Assembly (NCBI GenBank): GCA_963788205.1
Contig: CAWBGG010000009.1
Location: 620,001 to 684,000, forward strand
Direction: 5' to 3'
DNA from: CAVVMA01 sp963788205
GTDB taxonomy: Bacteria > Desulfobacterota > Binatia > Binatales > Binataceae
Length of the DNA: 64,000 bases
Numbering within the stretch: position 1 is the stretch's first letter; each line of letters opens with the position of its first letter. Shown here one piece after another: positions 45,478-55,410 of this stretch. Below the pieces are notes generated by a model. It saw only the letters and a list, made by a program, of their open reading frames with translations. It was not told where the DNA came from and did no database searches. The position numbers and the translations under genes were made by a program.

Positions 45478-47835
45478 TTACAAGTCTGCGTGGCGCAGGC
45501 GCAGCGCGTTGGCGACCACCGAAAGCGAACTCAAGCTCATCGCCGCGCTCGCGATCATCGGGCTGAGCAGGATACCGGTGAACGGGTAGAGCGCGCCCGC
45601 CGCGACGGGAATTCCGAGCGCGTTGTAGATGAACGCGAAGAACAGGTTTTGCCGGATGTTGCGCATCGTCGCGCGGCTCAGGCGGCGCGCCCTGGCGATC
45701 GCGCGCAGGTCGCCATGCACGAGCGTTACTGCGGCGCTCTGTATCGCGATGTCCGTCCCGGTCCCCATTGCGATTCCCACCTGCGCTTGCGCGAGCGCCG
45801 GCGCGTCGTTGATTCCGTCACCCGCCATCGCGACGATTCTGCCTTCGGACTGAAGCCGCTTTACCACTGCGGCCTTGTCCGCCGGCGTCACCTCGGCCTC
45901 GACCGTATCGACACCAAGCTTGCGCGCCACGGCCTCGGCGGTGATACGGCTGTCGCCGGTGAGCATTACGATTCGCATTCGGTCGTCGCGCAGCGCCCGC
46001 ACCGCCTCGTAGCTCGATTGCTTGATTGGATCCGCCACGCCGATGAGGCCCGCCGCGCGGCCGTCGATCGCAGCGAGCATCACGGTCTGACCGTCGCGTC
46101 TGAGCGCGTCCGCCCTTTCGGCGAGATCCCGCGAGTCGATACCGGTCTCCGCAAGGAGCACCTGATTGCCCAGCGTCACGAGATGGCCGTCGACAGTGCC
46201 GCTCACGCCCTTGCCGGTGAACGCCTTGAAGTCGCGGCAGTCAGCAAGCCGCAAGCCCCTGGCGGCGGCGCCCGCGACGATTGCGCCCGCTAGCGGATGC
46301 TCGCTGGCGCGCTCGAGGCTCGCCGCGAGGCGCAAAACTTCGTCGTCGCGATGGGGCGCGATCGCGGCGACAGTCATCAGGCGCGGTTTGCCTTCAGTCA
46401 GGGTGCCGGTTTTGTCGACCACGAGCGTATCGACTTGCTCCAGCAATTCGAGCGCTTCGGCATCTCTGATCAGCACGCCGGCGCTTGCGCCGCGTCCCAT
46501 GCCGACCATGATCGACATCGGCGTGGCCAATCCAAGCGCGCACGGACAGGCGACGATCAGCACGGCGACGCTGGCGACTATCGCGTGCGCCAGCCGCGGC
46601 TGGGGTCCGCCGAGACTCCACGCCGCAAATGCGATCGCGGCGGCAGCCACCACACCGGGCACGAACCACGATGAGACCTGATCGGCAAGGCGCTGGATCG
46701 GAGCGCGGCTGCGCTGGGCCGCCGCGACCATCCTGACGATTTGCGCGAGCATCGTGTCGCTGCCGACCTTTTCGGCGCGCATCACGAGCGCCCCGCTGGT
46801 GTTGATTGTGGCGCCGATCACGCGGTCGCCGGCTGCCTTCGCCACGGGAATCGCCTCGCCGCTGATCATCGACTCGTCCACGCTGCTCGATCCCTCGAGC
46901 ACCACGCCGTCGGCCGGAATTTTCTCGCCGGGACGCACACGCAGGCGGTCGCCCGGCGCCACGCGATCCAGCGCGATATCCTCGTCGGTCCCGTCAGAAG
47001 CAATCCGCCGCGCAATTCGCGGCGCAAGGCCGAGCAGCGCGCGGAGCGCACCGGCGGTGGCGCTGCGCGCGCGCAGCTCCAACACCTGGCCGAGCAGCAC
47101 CAGCACTGTGATCACAACTGCGGACTCGAAGTAGACCGGCGGCGCGCCACCCATCGCCGGCGGCGGCAGCAAGCCCGGCGCGAGCGCGACGACGATGCTG
47201 TACGCGTAGGCGATTCCCACGCCCAGGCCGATCAGCGTGAACATGTTGAGGCTGCGGTTGAGGATCGATCGCCAGGCGCGCGCGAAAAACGGCGCCGCGC
47301 CCCAGACCACCACCGGCGTTGCTAGGATCGCCTGAATCCAGATCACGATCGCCGGGCCGAGCGCGCCCGCCACAGGCCGGCCGGGAATCGAATCGCCCAT
47401 CGAGAGCGCCAGGGTTGGAATCGCGAGCACGGCGCAAATCCACAACCGGCGGCTCATGCCGGCCAACTCCGGATCGGGCGTCTCCTCGGCGGTGATCGCG
47501 ATCGGCTCCAGCGCCATCCCGCATCGCGGACACGGGCCCGACGCGTCGCGCACGACCTCGGGATGCATCGGGCAGGTGTAGCCCGAAGTCGCCGCGGCGG
47601 GCTTGCCGCCAGCATGAGGCGGCGGCGTGTGATGCGCGGGCGTGCGCGGCGCGGCGAGATATTTCGCGGGCTCGGCCGTGAACCGGTCGCGGCATCCGTC
47701 GCAGCAGAAGTAGTAGCTCGTACCCTCGAACGCGCCGGACCAGCGCGTGTCCGCGACCTTCATGCCGCATACCGGATCGATCCCAAGCGTGCCCTGTCCG
47801 AGCGTGGCTGGCGGCTGGATGGTCGGCTGGGTCAT
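45478..47835 (-). CDS. Copper-type P1B ATPase with N-terminal YHS and heavy-metal-binding domains
   Basis: A 785-residue P1B ATPase exporting Cu+/Ag+ across the inner membrane. The N-terminus has a YHS domain (DPVCGMKV 20-27, YYFCCDGC 41-48) and a short HMBD (YTCPMHPEV at 86-94, GPCPRCGM 100-107) in place of a classic CxxC HMA domain. Transmembrane CPC is Cys430-Pro-Cys432, the phosphorylated Asp474 is in DKTGT, and the TGDSRITAEAVA and GDGINDAPAL motifs are present. CPC with YHS/HMBD is the SilP/CopA-like class. The TGA of the serine hydrolase gene overlaps this ATG by 4 bases. No copper regulator is nearby. Confidence 0.93.
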   Translation of the reverse strand: MTQPTIQPPATLGQGTLGIDPVCGMKVADTRWSGAFEGTSYYFCCDGCRDRFTAEPAKYLAAPRTPAHHTPPPHAGGKPAAATSGYTCPMHPEVVRDASGPCPRCGMALEPIAITAEETPDPELAGMSRRLWICAVLAIPTLALSMGDSIPGRPVAGALGPAIVIWIQAILATPVVVWGAAPFFARAWRSILNRSLNMFTLIGLGVGIAYAYSIVVALAPGLLPPPAMGGAPPVYFESAVVITVLVLLGQVLELRARSATAGALRALLGLAPRIARRIASDGTDEDIALDRVAPGDRLRVRPGEKIPADGVVLEGSSSVDESMISGEAIPVAKAAGDRVIGATINTSGALVMRAEKVGSDTMLAQIVRMVAAAQRSRAPIQRLADQVSSWFVPGVVAAAAIAFAAWSLGGPQPRLAHAIVASVAVLIVACPCALGLATPMSIMVGMGRGASAGVLIRDAEALELLEQVDTLVVDKTGTLTEGKPRLMTVAAIAPHRDDEVLRLAASLERASEHPLAGAIVAGAAARGLRLADCRDFKAFTGKGVSGTVDGHLVTLGNQVLLAETGIDSRDLAERADALRRDGQTVMLAAIDGRAAGLIGVADPIKQSSYEAVRALRDDRMRIVMLTGDSRITAEAVARKLGVDTVEAEVTPADKAAVVKRLQSEGRIVAMAGDGINDAPALAQAQVGIAMGTGTDIAIQSAAVTLVHGDLRAIARARRLSRATMRNIRQNLFFAFIYNALGIPVAAGALYPFTGILLSPMIASAAMSLSSLSVVANALRLRHADL

Positions 47836-48965
47836 TGACCGGCGCCGAGGGCCTCCATCACAAGGTCATGGATCTTCGGGCGGAAGTCGCGGATCGCCTG
47901 ATTGTCGCGCCGGGGATGGACGCGATTGGTGAGCAGCGAGACCGCGATCTTGCGTTCCGGCTCGATCCAGATCGAAGTGCCGGTGAAGCCCAGGTGGCCG
48001 ACGGCGGCGGAGGAGAAATGGCGGCCAGAGCTCGAATACTCCGGCGAGGGCGTGTCCCATCCGAGCGCCCAGGTCGAGGTTTCGACGGTCGTGTCGCGGG
48101 TCCATAGCTCGCGCAGGATTTTCTGCGGTACGAAGTCCGAGCGCCCGTCGTAGCTGGCCAGCAGCTCGCGCACGATACGGTCCACTTCCCTGACCGGCGC
48201 GAACAGGCCGGCATGGCCCGACACGCCGCCCATCGCGTAGGCGTTTTCGTCGTCAACTTCACCGACCAGCAGCCGCTTGCGCGAGGGACAAACCTCGGTC
48301 GGCGCGAACATCTCGGGCACCGGCTCCAGCCGCCGCGTGCGGACCATCGAGATGTCGATGAAATCGGTGGTGCGCAAGCCGAGCGGCCGGTACATCTTCT
48401 CGCGGCAGAAGCGATCCAGCGCAACGCCGCCGATCTGCTCGATCACTTCGCCCAGCAGCATGAAGTTCAGGTCGGAATAGATGGTCGTGGTGGCGGGCGC
48501 GGCTTGCGGCTTCTCGCGATGGATCTGCTCGTAGACGTATTCCTTGGCGCCGCGGCTGGCCATGAAGTTGACCTTGCCGCCGCGCTCGATATCGGCGATC
48601 TGCTGGTAAAAAGGACGCCAGGCCGCCAGGCCCGAGCAGTGCGCGAGGAGATTGCGGAACGTGACGCGGCCCTTGCCGTGCACGCCGAAGTCGTGACAGA
48701 AGCGCGTGACGCGATCGTCGAGCCGCAGCTTGCCGTCGCGCATCAACATCATCACCGCGATCGCGGTCGCCAGCGGCTTGGTGAGCGACGAGAGGTCGAA
48801 GACCGTCTCCAGGCGCATCGCATGGCGGTCGGGCTGGACGGTGCGGAAGCCGAAGGCGCCCTCGAAGGCTACGTCATCCCCGACGCGCACCACGATAGTC
48901 GCGCCCGGAATGACCTCCTGCTCGACCGCTTCGGCGAAGCCGCGTTCCACTTTGGTCCAGTCCAA
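47832..48965 (-). CDS. Serine hydrolase, class C beta-lactamase/AmpH-like
   Basis: A serine beta-lactamase-fold protein of about 377 residues. The nucleophile motif S-x-x-K is Ser60-Leu-Thr-Lys63 (DLSSLTKPLA). The second motif is YSD in TIYSDLNFML, matching the YxN/YxD tyrosine, and the third is probably HLGFTGTS in place of KTG. It has no recognisable signal peptide from the TTG start at 48965, where LDWTKVERGF begins just after the LD-carboxypeptidase stop; an ATG-started longer frame would run antisense-like through that gene, so I reject it. Peptidase, esterase and DD-peptidase activities are all possible; its neighbours favour murein. Confidence 0.83.
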   Translation of the reverse strand: MDWTKVERGFAEAVEQEVIPGATIVVRVGDDVAFEGAFGFRTVQPDRHAMRLETVFDLSSLTKPLATAIAVMMLMRDGKLRLDDRVTRFCHDFGVHGKGRVTFRNLLAHCSGLAAWRPFYQQIADIERGGKVNFMASRGAKEYVYEQIHREKPQAAPATTTIYSDLNFMLLGEVIEQIGGVALDRFCREKMYRPLGLRTTDFIDISMVRTRRLEPVPEMFAPTEVCPSRKRLLVGEVDDENAYAMGGVSGHAGLFAPVREVDRIVRELLASYDGRSDFVPQKILRELWTRDTTVETSTWALGWDTPSPEYSSSGRHFSSAAVGHLGFTGTSIWIEPERKIAVSLLTNRVHPRRDNQAIRDFRPKIHDLVMEALGAGQ

Positions 48966-48982
48966 GTCAGTAACACTCCACT

Positions 48983-49897
48983 TCAGGCTACCGGAGATTC
49001 GGCGAACGAGAGTTTCAGCGCGCGCGAATCGAGCCGGGCGCGCAAGCCAAACGGAATCGCGAGGTTCTCGGTGGTGTGGCCCGCCTCGATTCCGCACAGC
49101 ACCGGACAATCCAGGCCGGCGGTCTGCTCCGCGATGAATCCGCTGATCAGGCGGCGCTCCTGGTCGCCGTCGGCCGCCGGCAGGCCGCCAAAGACGATTC
49201 CCGCCACTGCGCCGAGCGCGCCGGATTGCTTGAGCTGTACCAGCATCCGGTCCATCCGGTAAGCCTTTTCGCCGGTCTCTTCGAGGAACAGGATCTTGCC
49301 GGCGAAATCGGGAGCCCACGGCGTGCCAAGCATCGCGACCACCACGGACAGGCATCCGCCGATGACCTCGCCTTCAGCGGCGCCGGGGCGCACCACTTCG
49401 CGCGCTTCGAGCGCGAAGCTTTCCAGCTCGCCGCCGAGCAGGGCGACCAGATGGTCGAACGAGCGGCGCGAAAGCGCAAAGGCCGGCCCGGCCATCGGTC
49501 CGTGAAAGCAGACCATGCCGGAGCGATCCACAATCGCGTTCAAGAGAAAGCTCAAGTCCGAGAAGCCGACGAAGATCTTGGGCGTGCGCGCGATCGCGGC
49601 GAAGTCCAGCAGCGTCAACAGCCGGCCGGAGCCGTAGCCGCCGCGGGCGGCGAAAATCGCTTTCACCTGGGGATCGGCGAAGAACGCGGCGACTTCGCCG
49701 GCGCGCTCGCGATCGCTGCCCGCCAGTATTCCGTTGCGGCTGAGCGCATGCGCGGAGACCTTGACGCGAAAGCCGCGCGAGGCGAGCGCGTTGACGCCGC
49801 GTTCCAGGAATTCGGCGTCGATCGCGGCGGCGGGCGCGACGACGCCGACGGTATCGCCGGGTCGCAGCGCAGCGGGCTTGATTCGCGAACGATTCAC
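48983..49897 (-). CDS. Muramoyltetrapeptide LD-carboxypeptidase (peptidase S66)
   Basis: A 304-residue LdcA-type enzyme that trims the terminal D-Ala from cytoplasmic murein tetrapeptides, giving the tripeptide that Mpl uses. The nucleophile Ser113 is in GFSDLS, the general base pair is Glu in FLEETGE (about 206) and His274 in EAGHTTEN. ARGGYGSGRLL is the conserved loop. No signal peptide, fitting a cytoplasmic location. It starts the run ldcA-like, serine hydrolase, Cu-ATPase, mpl, so the murein recycling pair (this and mpl) flanks two other genes. Confidence 0.91.
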   Translation of the reverse strand: MNRSRIKPAALRPGDTVGVVAPAAAIDAEFLERGVNALASRGFRVKVSAHALSRNGILAGSDRERAGEVAAFFADPQVKAIFAARGGYGSGRLLTLLDFAAIARTPKIFVGFSDLSFLLNAIVDRSGMVCFHGPMAGPAFALSRRSFDHLVALLGGELESFALEAREVVRPGAAEGEVIGGCLSVVVAMLGTPWAPDFAGKILFLEETGEKAYRMDRMLVQLKQSGALGAVAGIVFGGLPAADGDQERRLISGFIAEQTAGLDCPVLCGIEAGHTTENLAIPFGLRARLDSRALKLSFAESPVA

Positions 49898-49929
49898 TTG
49901 GTCGAGCCTACCACGAGCGGACGCGGAGG

Positions 49930-50020
49930 TTTAATGGCAGCATACCCTCACCCGGCGCGCAGCGCGCCGGCCTCTCCCTGGTCAGGGAGAGGCGAGGATG
50001 GACACTACGTTTAATGGCAG
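49930..50020. repeat. REP-like hairpin unit flanked by an 11-bp direct repeat
   Basis: TTTAATGGCAG occurs at 49930-49940 and again at 50010-50020. Between the copies are CCCTCACCC, a palindrome CCGGCGCG/CGCGCCGG, and a perfect CCTCTCCCTG/CAGGGAGAGG hairpin (49971-49992). The hairpin arms equal those at 2708-2729. The direct repeats could be a target-site duplication of an inserted unit. It lies in the 149-base gap between minus-strand aroF and the LD-carboxypeptidase gene. Confidence 0.7.
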
Positions 50021-50047
50021 GCGTGTGGAAAGTAACCGCGCGGAGCG

Positions 50048-51064
50048 CTACAGGGTGCGGCCTACGGCCTCCGCGACGGGCTTGAGCCGGGCCATCAAAT
50101 CCACGAAGGTCGCGGGTTTGAGCTGCTGCGGACCGTCGGAGCGGGCGCGCTCGGGCCAGGGGTGAACCTCGATCAGCAGGCCGTCGGCGCCGGCTGCGAC
50201 CGCCGCCAGGGCCATCGGAGTGACCAGCGACCAGATGCCGGTGCCGTGGCTCGGATCGACCAGCACCGGCAGATGCGATTGCGCCTTGAGCAGAGGCACC
50301 GCATTGAGGTCCAGCGTGTTGCGGGTGGCGGTCTCGAAGGTGCGGATGCCGCGCTCGCATAGCACGACGTTGGGATTTCCTTCCGACAGGATGTACTCGG
50401 CGGCCATCAGGAATTCGTCGAGCCGGGTGGACATCCCGCGCTTGAGCAGAATCGGCTTTTTGACTTTGCCGAGCCGGCGCAGCAGCGAAAAGTTCTGCGC
50501 GTTGCGTGCGCCGACCTGGAGCATGTCGGCATGCTCGACGACCAGGTCGATATCGTGCGGGTCCATGATCTCGGTGACCACCGGCAAGCCGACCTTGCGG
50601 CCGGCGGCCTCGAGCAGCCGCAGCCCTTCATCTTCCATGCCCTGGAACGAATACGGCGAGGTGCGAGGCTTAAACGCGCCGCCGCGCAGCAGATGGGCGC
50701 CCGCGCGCTTGACCGCCTCGGCTGCCTGGCCGACCTGGTCGGCGCTCTCGACCGCGCAGGGACCGGCGATCACGGTGATCCGCCGGCCGCCGATCTCGAC
50801 CCCGCCAACCTGGATCCGCGAGCCCTCGGGACGGACCTCGCGGCTCGCCAGTTTGTAGGGTTGTAGTACGGGCATGACGCGCTCTACCCCGGCGACCGAC
50901 TCCAGGTGGCCGAGCTCATGGCCGCCGCGCTCCTCGCCGACGCAGGCCACGACCGTGCGCTCGACGCCGCGGATGATGTGCGCACGATAGTCGAGCTCCT
51001 CGACCATCCGCACGATGTCCTGAATCTCAGCCTCGGTGGCATGTGACTTCATTACGACGATCAC
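50048..51064 (-). CDS. aroF: 3-deoxy-7-phosphoheptulonate synthase (DAHP synthase, AroF type)
   Basis: A 338-residue DAHP synthase that condenses PEP and erythrose-4-phosphate to start the shikimate pathway. The N-terminal ferredoxin-like regulatory domain begins VIVVMKSHATEAEIQD and the barrel follows from about 100 (ITVIAGPCAVES, LRGGAFKPRTSPYSFQG, LQVGARNAQNF, KRGMST, DPSHGTG, IEVHP), giving the metal ligands Cys, His, Glu and Asp of type I-beta enzymes. GTG 51064, 12 bases after GGGAGG, gives the usual N-terminus; a longer upstream frame overlaps the divergent gene. The ferredoxin-like domain usually provides feedback control by an end product. Confidence 0.93.
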   Translation of the reverse strand: MIVVMKSHATEAEIQDIVRMVEELDYRAHIIRGVERTVVACVGEERGGHELGHLESVAGVERVMPVLQPYKLASREVRPEGSRIQVGGVEIGGRRITVIAGPCAVESADQVGQAAEAVKRAGAHLLRGGAFKPRTSPYSFQGMEDEGLRLLEAAGRKVGLPVVTEIMDPHDIDLVVEHADMLQVGARNAQNFSLLRRLGKVKKPILLKRGMSTRLDEFLMAAEYILSEGNPNVVLCERGIRTFETATRNTLDLNAVPLLKAQSHLPVLVDPSHGTGIWSLVTPMALAAVAAGADGLLIEVHPWPERARSDGPQQLKPATFVDLMARLKPVAEAVGRTL

Positions 51065-51174
51065 GAGCGCAAAAAGCCTCCCAGGAATGGCGGCTTTGAG
51101 TCTATCGGTTGAGTGGCAAACTTGGAATGCGGCGCGGAAGTCAGATATTGGTAAGCGATTCGGTATCAGGCCAA

Positions 51175-51942
51175 ATGATGACTCCGCCAAGACCGCTCAG
51201 GATCGTTCACACCTCCGACGTGCATCTGGAGACCGACAGCGTTGGCGAAGGCGAGCGCGGCGACGCGCTGCGCCGGATGGTGCGGCGCGCGTTCAGCGCG
51301 GTGATCGCGATCGCCAATGGGCGTGGCGCCGACCTGCTCCTGATCGTCGGCGACCTGTTCGACTCCGCCCGGGTCAGCGACGAGGCGCTACGCTTCGCGC
51401 TGGGCGAGATCGGACGCGCACGGATGCCGGTAGTGATGATCCCCGGAAATCACGACGCGCACGACGAACGCTCGATCTACGCGGCGCTGCCCGCCAGCGC
51501 CAGGCCGGGCAACCTGCATCTGATCCTCGAGCCGGAAGGCCGGATGCTGCACTTTCCCGATCTGGCCGCGCGTGTATGGGGACGGGCGCTGGTGGAGCAT
51601 TCGCCGGATTACCGGCCGCTGTCGGGATTGCCGGCGCCGGAGCCGGGTTTGTGGAACATCGCATTGGCGCACGGCTATTTCATGGAGGACGGCGACATGC
51701 CGCGCTCTTCTCCGATCACGCCGGCCGAGATCGAAGCGAGCGCCTATGACTATATCGCGCTCGGCCACGTGCACGTATTTCGGGACTTATCGCAGGGCGC
51801 GACGCGCGCGGTCTATTGCGGAACGCCGGCGCCGCTGTATGCGAGCGATCACTCGGGATGGGTGGCGGATGTCAACTGCGTGCCTGGCGATCGGCCAACT
51901 GTCGAGCGGCTGGCGGTGATGCCGGGCGCCGATTCGCGCTAG
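51175..51942 (+). CDS. Metallophosphoesterase (calcineurin-like)
   Basis: A 255-residue binuclear metallophosphoesterase. Motifs in order: TSDVHLE (D-x-H), GDLFDSA (GD), GNHDAHDE (GNHD), LAHGYF (His) and GHVHVFR (GHxH). The order matches SbcD/Mre11 nuclease-type phosphoesterases, but no SbcC-like ATPase lies nearby, so a DNA role is not supported. Cytoplasmic, no signal peptide. ATG 51175 is preferred to an ATG at 51109 because homology begins with RIVHTSD. Its last 71 bases overlap, tail to tail, the end of the CheX/CheC-like gene on the other strand. Confidence 0.87.
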   Translation: MMTPPRPLRIVHTSDVHLETDSVGEGERGDALRRMVRRAFSAVIAIANGRGADLLLIVGDLFDSARVSDEALRFALGEIGRARMPVVMIPGNHDAHDERSIYAALPASARPGNLHLILEPEGRMLHFPDLAARVWGRALVEHSPDYRPLSGLPAPEPGLWNIALAHGYFMEDGDMPRSSPITPAEIEASAYDYIALGHVHVFRDLSQGATRAVYCGTPAPLYASDHSGWVADVNCVPGDRPTVERLAVMPGADSR

Positions 51943-52540
51943 CCGGCCCGGCGGCGCCGGCCGGGCCTGCAACCGCGGTCACGAGCACGATCTCCAGCGG
52001 ATGGGCGCAGGCATTAAGCCCCGACTTCACGCACATCGAGTGCACGCGCGGCAGCAGAGCGCGTACCCGGTCGGCAAGCGCCATCTCGGCCCCCAGCGAG
52101 GGCATCGAGAACCGGCTCAGGCCGAAGTCGCGGCCCAGCACCGCGATACAGGTGCCGGTCAGGATGTTGGTGGTCTCCTTGAGCGCGTCGATTTCGAGCG
52201 GATCGAAGCGCGCGCCATTGTGTTGATCTGAATCTACAGAGGGCAGGAGCGACGCTCCATGCCGTCCCATCAGCAGGTCCAGCAAGCATCGAATCCGGCT
52301 CTCCTCGATCAGCAGCGACACTTCGACCGGCTCCGCGCCGAAGGCGGTCTGGCTGACGGTCACCAGCGTCCCGCGCCCTTGCAGGCACTCCATCAGCGCT
52401 GCGCGGCCGTCGCCACGATAGAGCAGGCAGTGGCTGAGGCGGACCTCCGCATTGAGCATCCGGCCGAGAGCGTCGCAAGCGCGTTCGGCGGCCGCGGCCA
52501 TGACCCGCTCGAAGTTCCCGGCGGCGCCGTCGTATCTCAT
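51872..52540 (-). CDS. CheX/CheC-like chemotaxis phosphatase-family protein
   Basis: A 222-residue protein with the CheC/CheX-type active-site helix EIDALKETTNILTG (Glu and Asn of the E-x2-N motif), the FDP-x-EIDAL lead and a symmetric-looking C-terminal half. CheC has two such helices, CheX one; only one is convincing here, so CheX-like. Such proteins dephosphorylate CheY-P by positioning water. The gene is 4 bases overlapped by the upstream CheY gene, so a cognate regulator-phosphatase pair is likely. The C-terminal 30 residues are Ala/Pro/Arg-rich and overlap the convergent metallophosphoesterase gene. Confidence 0.75.
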   Translation of the reverse strand: MRYDGAAGNFERVMAAAAERACDALGRMLNAEVRLSHCLLYRGDGRAALMECLQGRGTLVTVSQTAFGAEPVEVSLLIEESRIRCLLDLLMGRHGASLLPSVDSDQHNGARFDPLEIDALKETTNILTGTCIAVLGRDFGLSRFSMPSLGAEMALADRVRALLPRVHSMCVKSGLNACAHPLEIVLVTAVAGPAGAAGPASANRRPASPPAARQLADRQARS

Positions 52541-52980
52541 AAGTCGGTTTTGCCGGCCGAGACCCGCGCCGGCGGGGTGGGAGAAGCGCCCGCGCCGAGG
52601 TCGGGGAAGGCGGCCGCCAACTGGCGCTTGATCCGCTCGAAGGCCGAATTGTCAAACGGCTTGACGACGTAGGCCAGCGCGCCGGCAGCCATGAAAGTCT
52701 CGCGGCTCTCATCGAACGGCATCGCGGTCATCAGGATGATCTGGGTCTCGGGCGCCTCCTGCCGCATCGCGCGAAATGCGGTGAGCGAGTCGATGCCGTC
52801 GGTCTCGGACATCACGATGTCGAGGGTGACGAGGTTGGGCTTGAGCGTCCTGAAGAGGCTCAGGGCCTGCGAGGCGTTTTCGGCCTCGGCCATCACGGTG
52901 CATCCGATCCGCTCCAACTGGCGCCGGATAAGGGCGCGGATGAAGATCGAATCATCGACCACTAAAACGCGTACTGCCAT
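52537..52980 (-). CDS. CheY-like response regulator
   Basis: A stand-alone 147-residue receiver domain. The acidic pair is in VLVVDDS (Asp9-Asp10), the phosphoacceptor is Asp54 (VTLDIVMSE), the switch Thr is in ILMTAM and the Lys in YVVKPF. The last 25 residues are a Pro/Ala-rich tail with no output domain. ATG 52980 gives MAVRVLVVDD. It is upstream of and overlaps the CheX-like gene by 4 bases; no histidine kinase, CheA or MCP is encoded in the window, so the input is unknown. Confidence 0.88.
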   Translation of the reverse strand: MAVRVLVVDDSIFIRALIRRQLERIGCTVMAEAENASQALSLFRTLKPNLVTLDIVMSETDGIDSLTAFRAMRQEAPETQIILMTAMPFDESRETFMAAGALAYVVKPFDNSAFERIKRQLAAAFPDLGAGASPTPPARVSAGKTDL

Positions 52981-53028
52981 GTTTTTCGGCGCACCTCGCG
53001 ACGCTCGCATAGCAACCTCACCCCCGTT

Positions 53029-53091
53029 CCCCTCTCCGAAAACGGAGAGGGGCGATCAGTTTCTGGTTCCCCTTCCCGTTTCGGGAAGGGG
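53029..53091. repeat. Tandem GC-rich hairpins in cheY-groEL gap
   Basis: Within the 370-base gap 52981-53350, CCCCTCTCCG (53029-53038) pairs with CGGAGAGGGG (53043-53052), loop AAAA, and CCCCTTCCCG (53069-53078) pairs with CGGGAAGGGG (53082-53091). Preceding CCTCACCCCCGTTCC at 53016 is reminiscent of the other CTCACCC/CTCTCCC units. The rest of the gap contains the groEL terminator region and no supported gene. Confidence 0.7.
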
Positions 53092-53284
53092 TTACGGGTT
53101 AGGTCCAAGCTCTCGATAAAGAGGGAGCAAACCGCAGGCCAAGGATGGGCGCGCGATCCAGCGACAGAATCATCGTCGCAGAGCCTGGCCGGCGCGCCGC
53201 GGCGGTAGCCGATCGGCGGAAGATGTAGCGAACCAAGACACCGAGGCGATTCAATGCTCGCGGACGCGACAGGTGAATAAACGA

Positions 53285-53312
53285 AGCGGCGGCCGGTTGC
53301 CCGGCCGCCGCT
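53285..53312 (-). terminator. Probable groESL terminator
   Basis: On the minus strand, 38 bases past the groEL stop, AGCGGCGGCCGG (53285-53296) and CCGGCCGCCGCT (53301-53312) form a perfect 12-bp stem with loop TTGC (plus-strand reading). The descending minus-strand sequence then reads TTCGTTTATTC, a modest T-rich tail. Stem strength is high, the T-tract weak, so Rho-independent termination is probable rather than certain. Confidence 0.62.
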
Positions 53313-53350
53313 CTTCAACACCGCATCTCCACCTCAACGCGAGGCGGTTG

Positions 53351-54982
<1,632 letters not shown>

Positions 54983-55031
54983 CGTTGAACCTCTTGGCTA
55001 TAAAGCTGAGAAATGTGGTCGGGAAAGCGGG

Positions 55032-55319
55032 CTATTCGAGTACGCCGAGGATGTCATCCTCGCGCAAGATGAGATGCTCGTCACCCTCGATTTTCACTTC
55101 GCTGCCGGAATATTTGCCGAACAGGATCCGGTCGCCGGCTTTCACATCGGGGACCAGCAGCTTGCCCTGCTCGGTCACTTTGCCTTTGCCGACCGCCACG
55201 ACCTTGCCTTCCTGGGGCTTTTCCTTGGCCGTGTCGGGGATGATAATCCCGCCCTTGGTTTTCTCTTCTTCCTGAATCCGCCTGACCAAAATCCTATCGC
55301 CTAACGGTCTGATCTTCAT
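55032..55319 (-). CDS. groES: Co-chaperonin GroES (10 kDa)
   Basis: A 95-residue GroES that caps GroEL. KIRPLGDRILVRR at the N-terminus, EEKTKGGIIIPDTAKEKPQ (the mobile loop with the IIIPDTAKEKP motif) and YSGSEVKIEGDEHLILREDDILGVLE (split YSGSEVKIEG, DEHLILREDDILG) at the end are typical. ATG 55319 gives the conserved N-terminus, replacing an upstream in-frame ATG with 20 non-homologous codons. The gene lies first in the groES-groEL operon, about 60 bases downstream of a sigma-70-like promoter and a CIRCE element. Confidence 0.96.
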   Translation of the reverse strand: MKIRPLGDRILVRRIQEEEKTKGGIIIPDTAKEKPQEGKVVAVGKGKVTEQGKLLVPDVKAGDRILFGKYSGSEVKIEGDEHLILREDDILGVLE

Positions 55320-55382
55320 GGGCACAAGCCACCTCCTGAATTTTGCTTTCGTTCGCTGAGTTTGGGTAGAACGCTTCACCGT

Positions 55383-55410
55383 AAGGTAACCACCATCGGT
55401 GAAAAGTCAA
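55383..55410 (-). promoter_or_regulatory. groESL promoter (sigma-70-like)
   Basis: On the minus strand, TTGACT (complement of 55405-55410) and TACCTT (complement of 55383-55388) are separated by 16 bases, fitting -35 and -10 boxes for groES. The upstream edge of the -35 abuts the CIRCE element by zero bases. No RpoH-type promoter is obvious. Confidence 0.6.

Noticed and set aside
49001..49355. A longer N-terminus for the serine hydrolase gene starting at 49355
   Set aside because: It would run through the LD-carboxypeptidase gene in another frame and shows Arg/Gly-rich shadow composition; TTG 48965 gives the family-like N-terminus.
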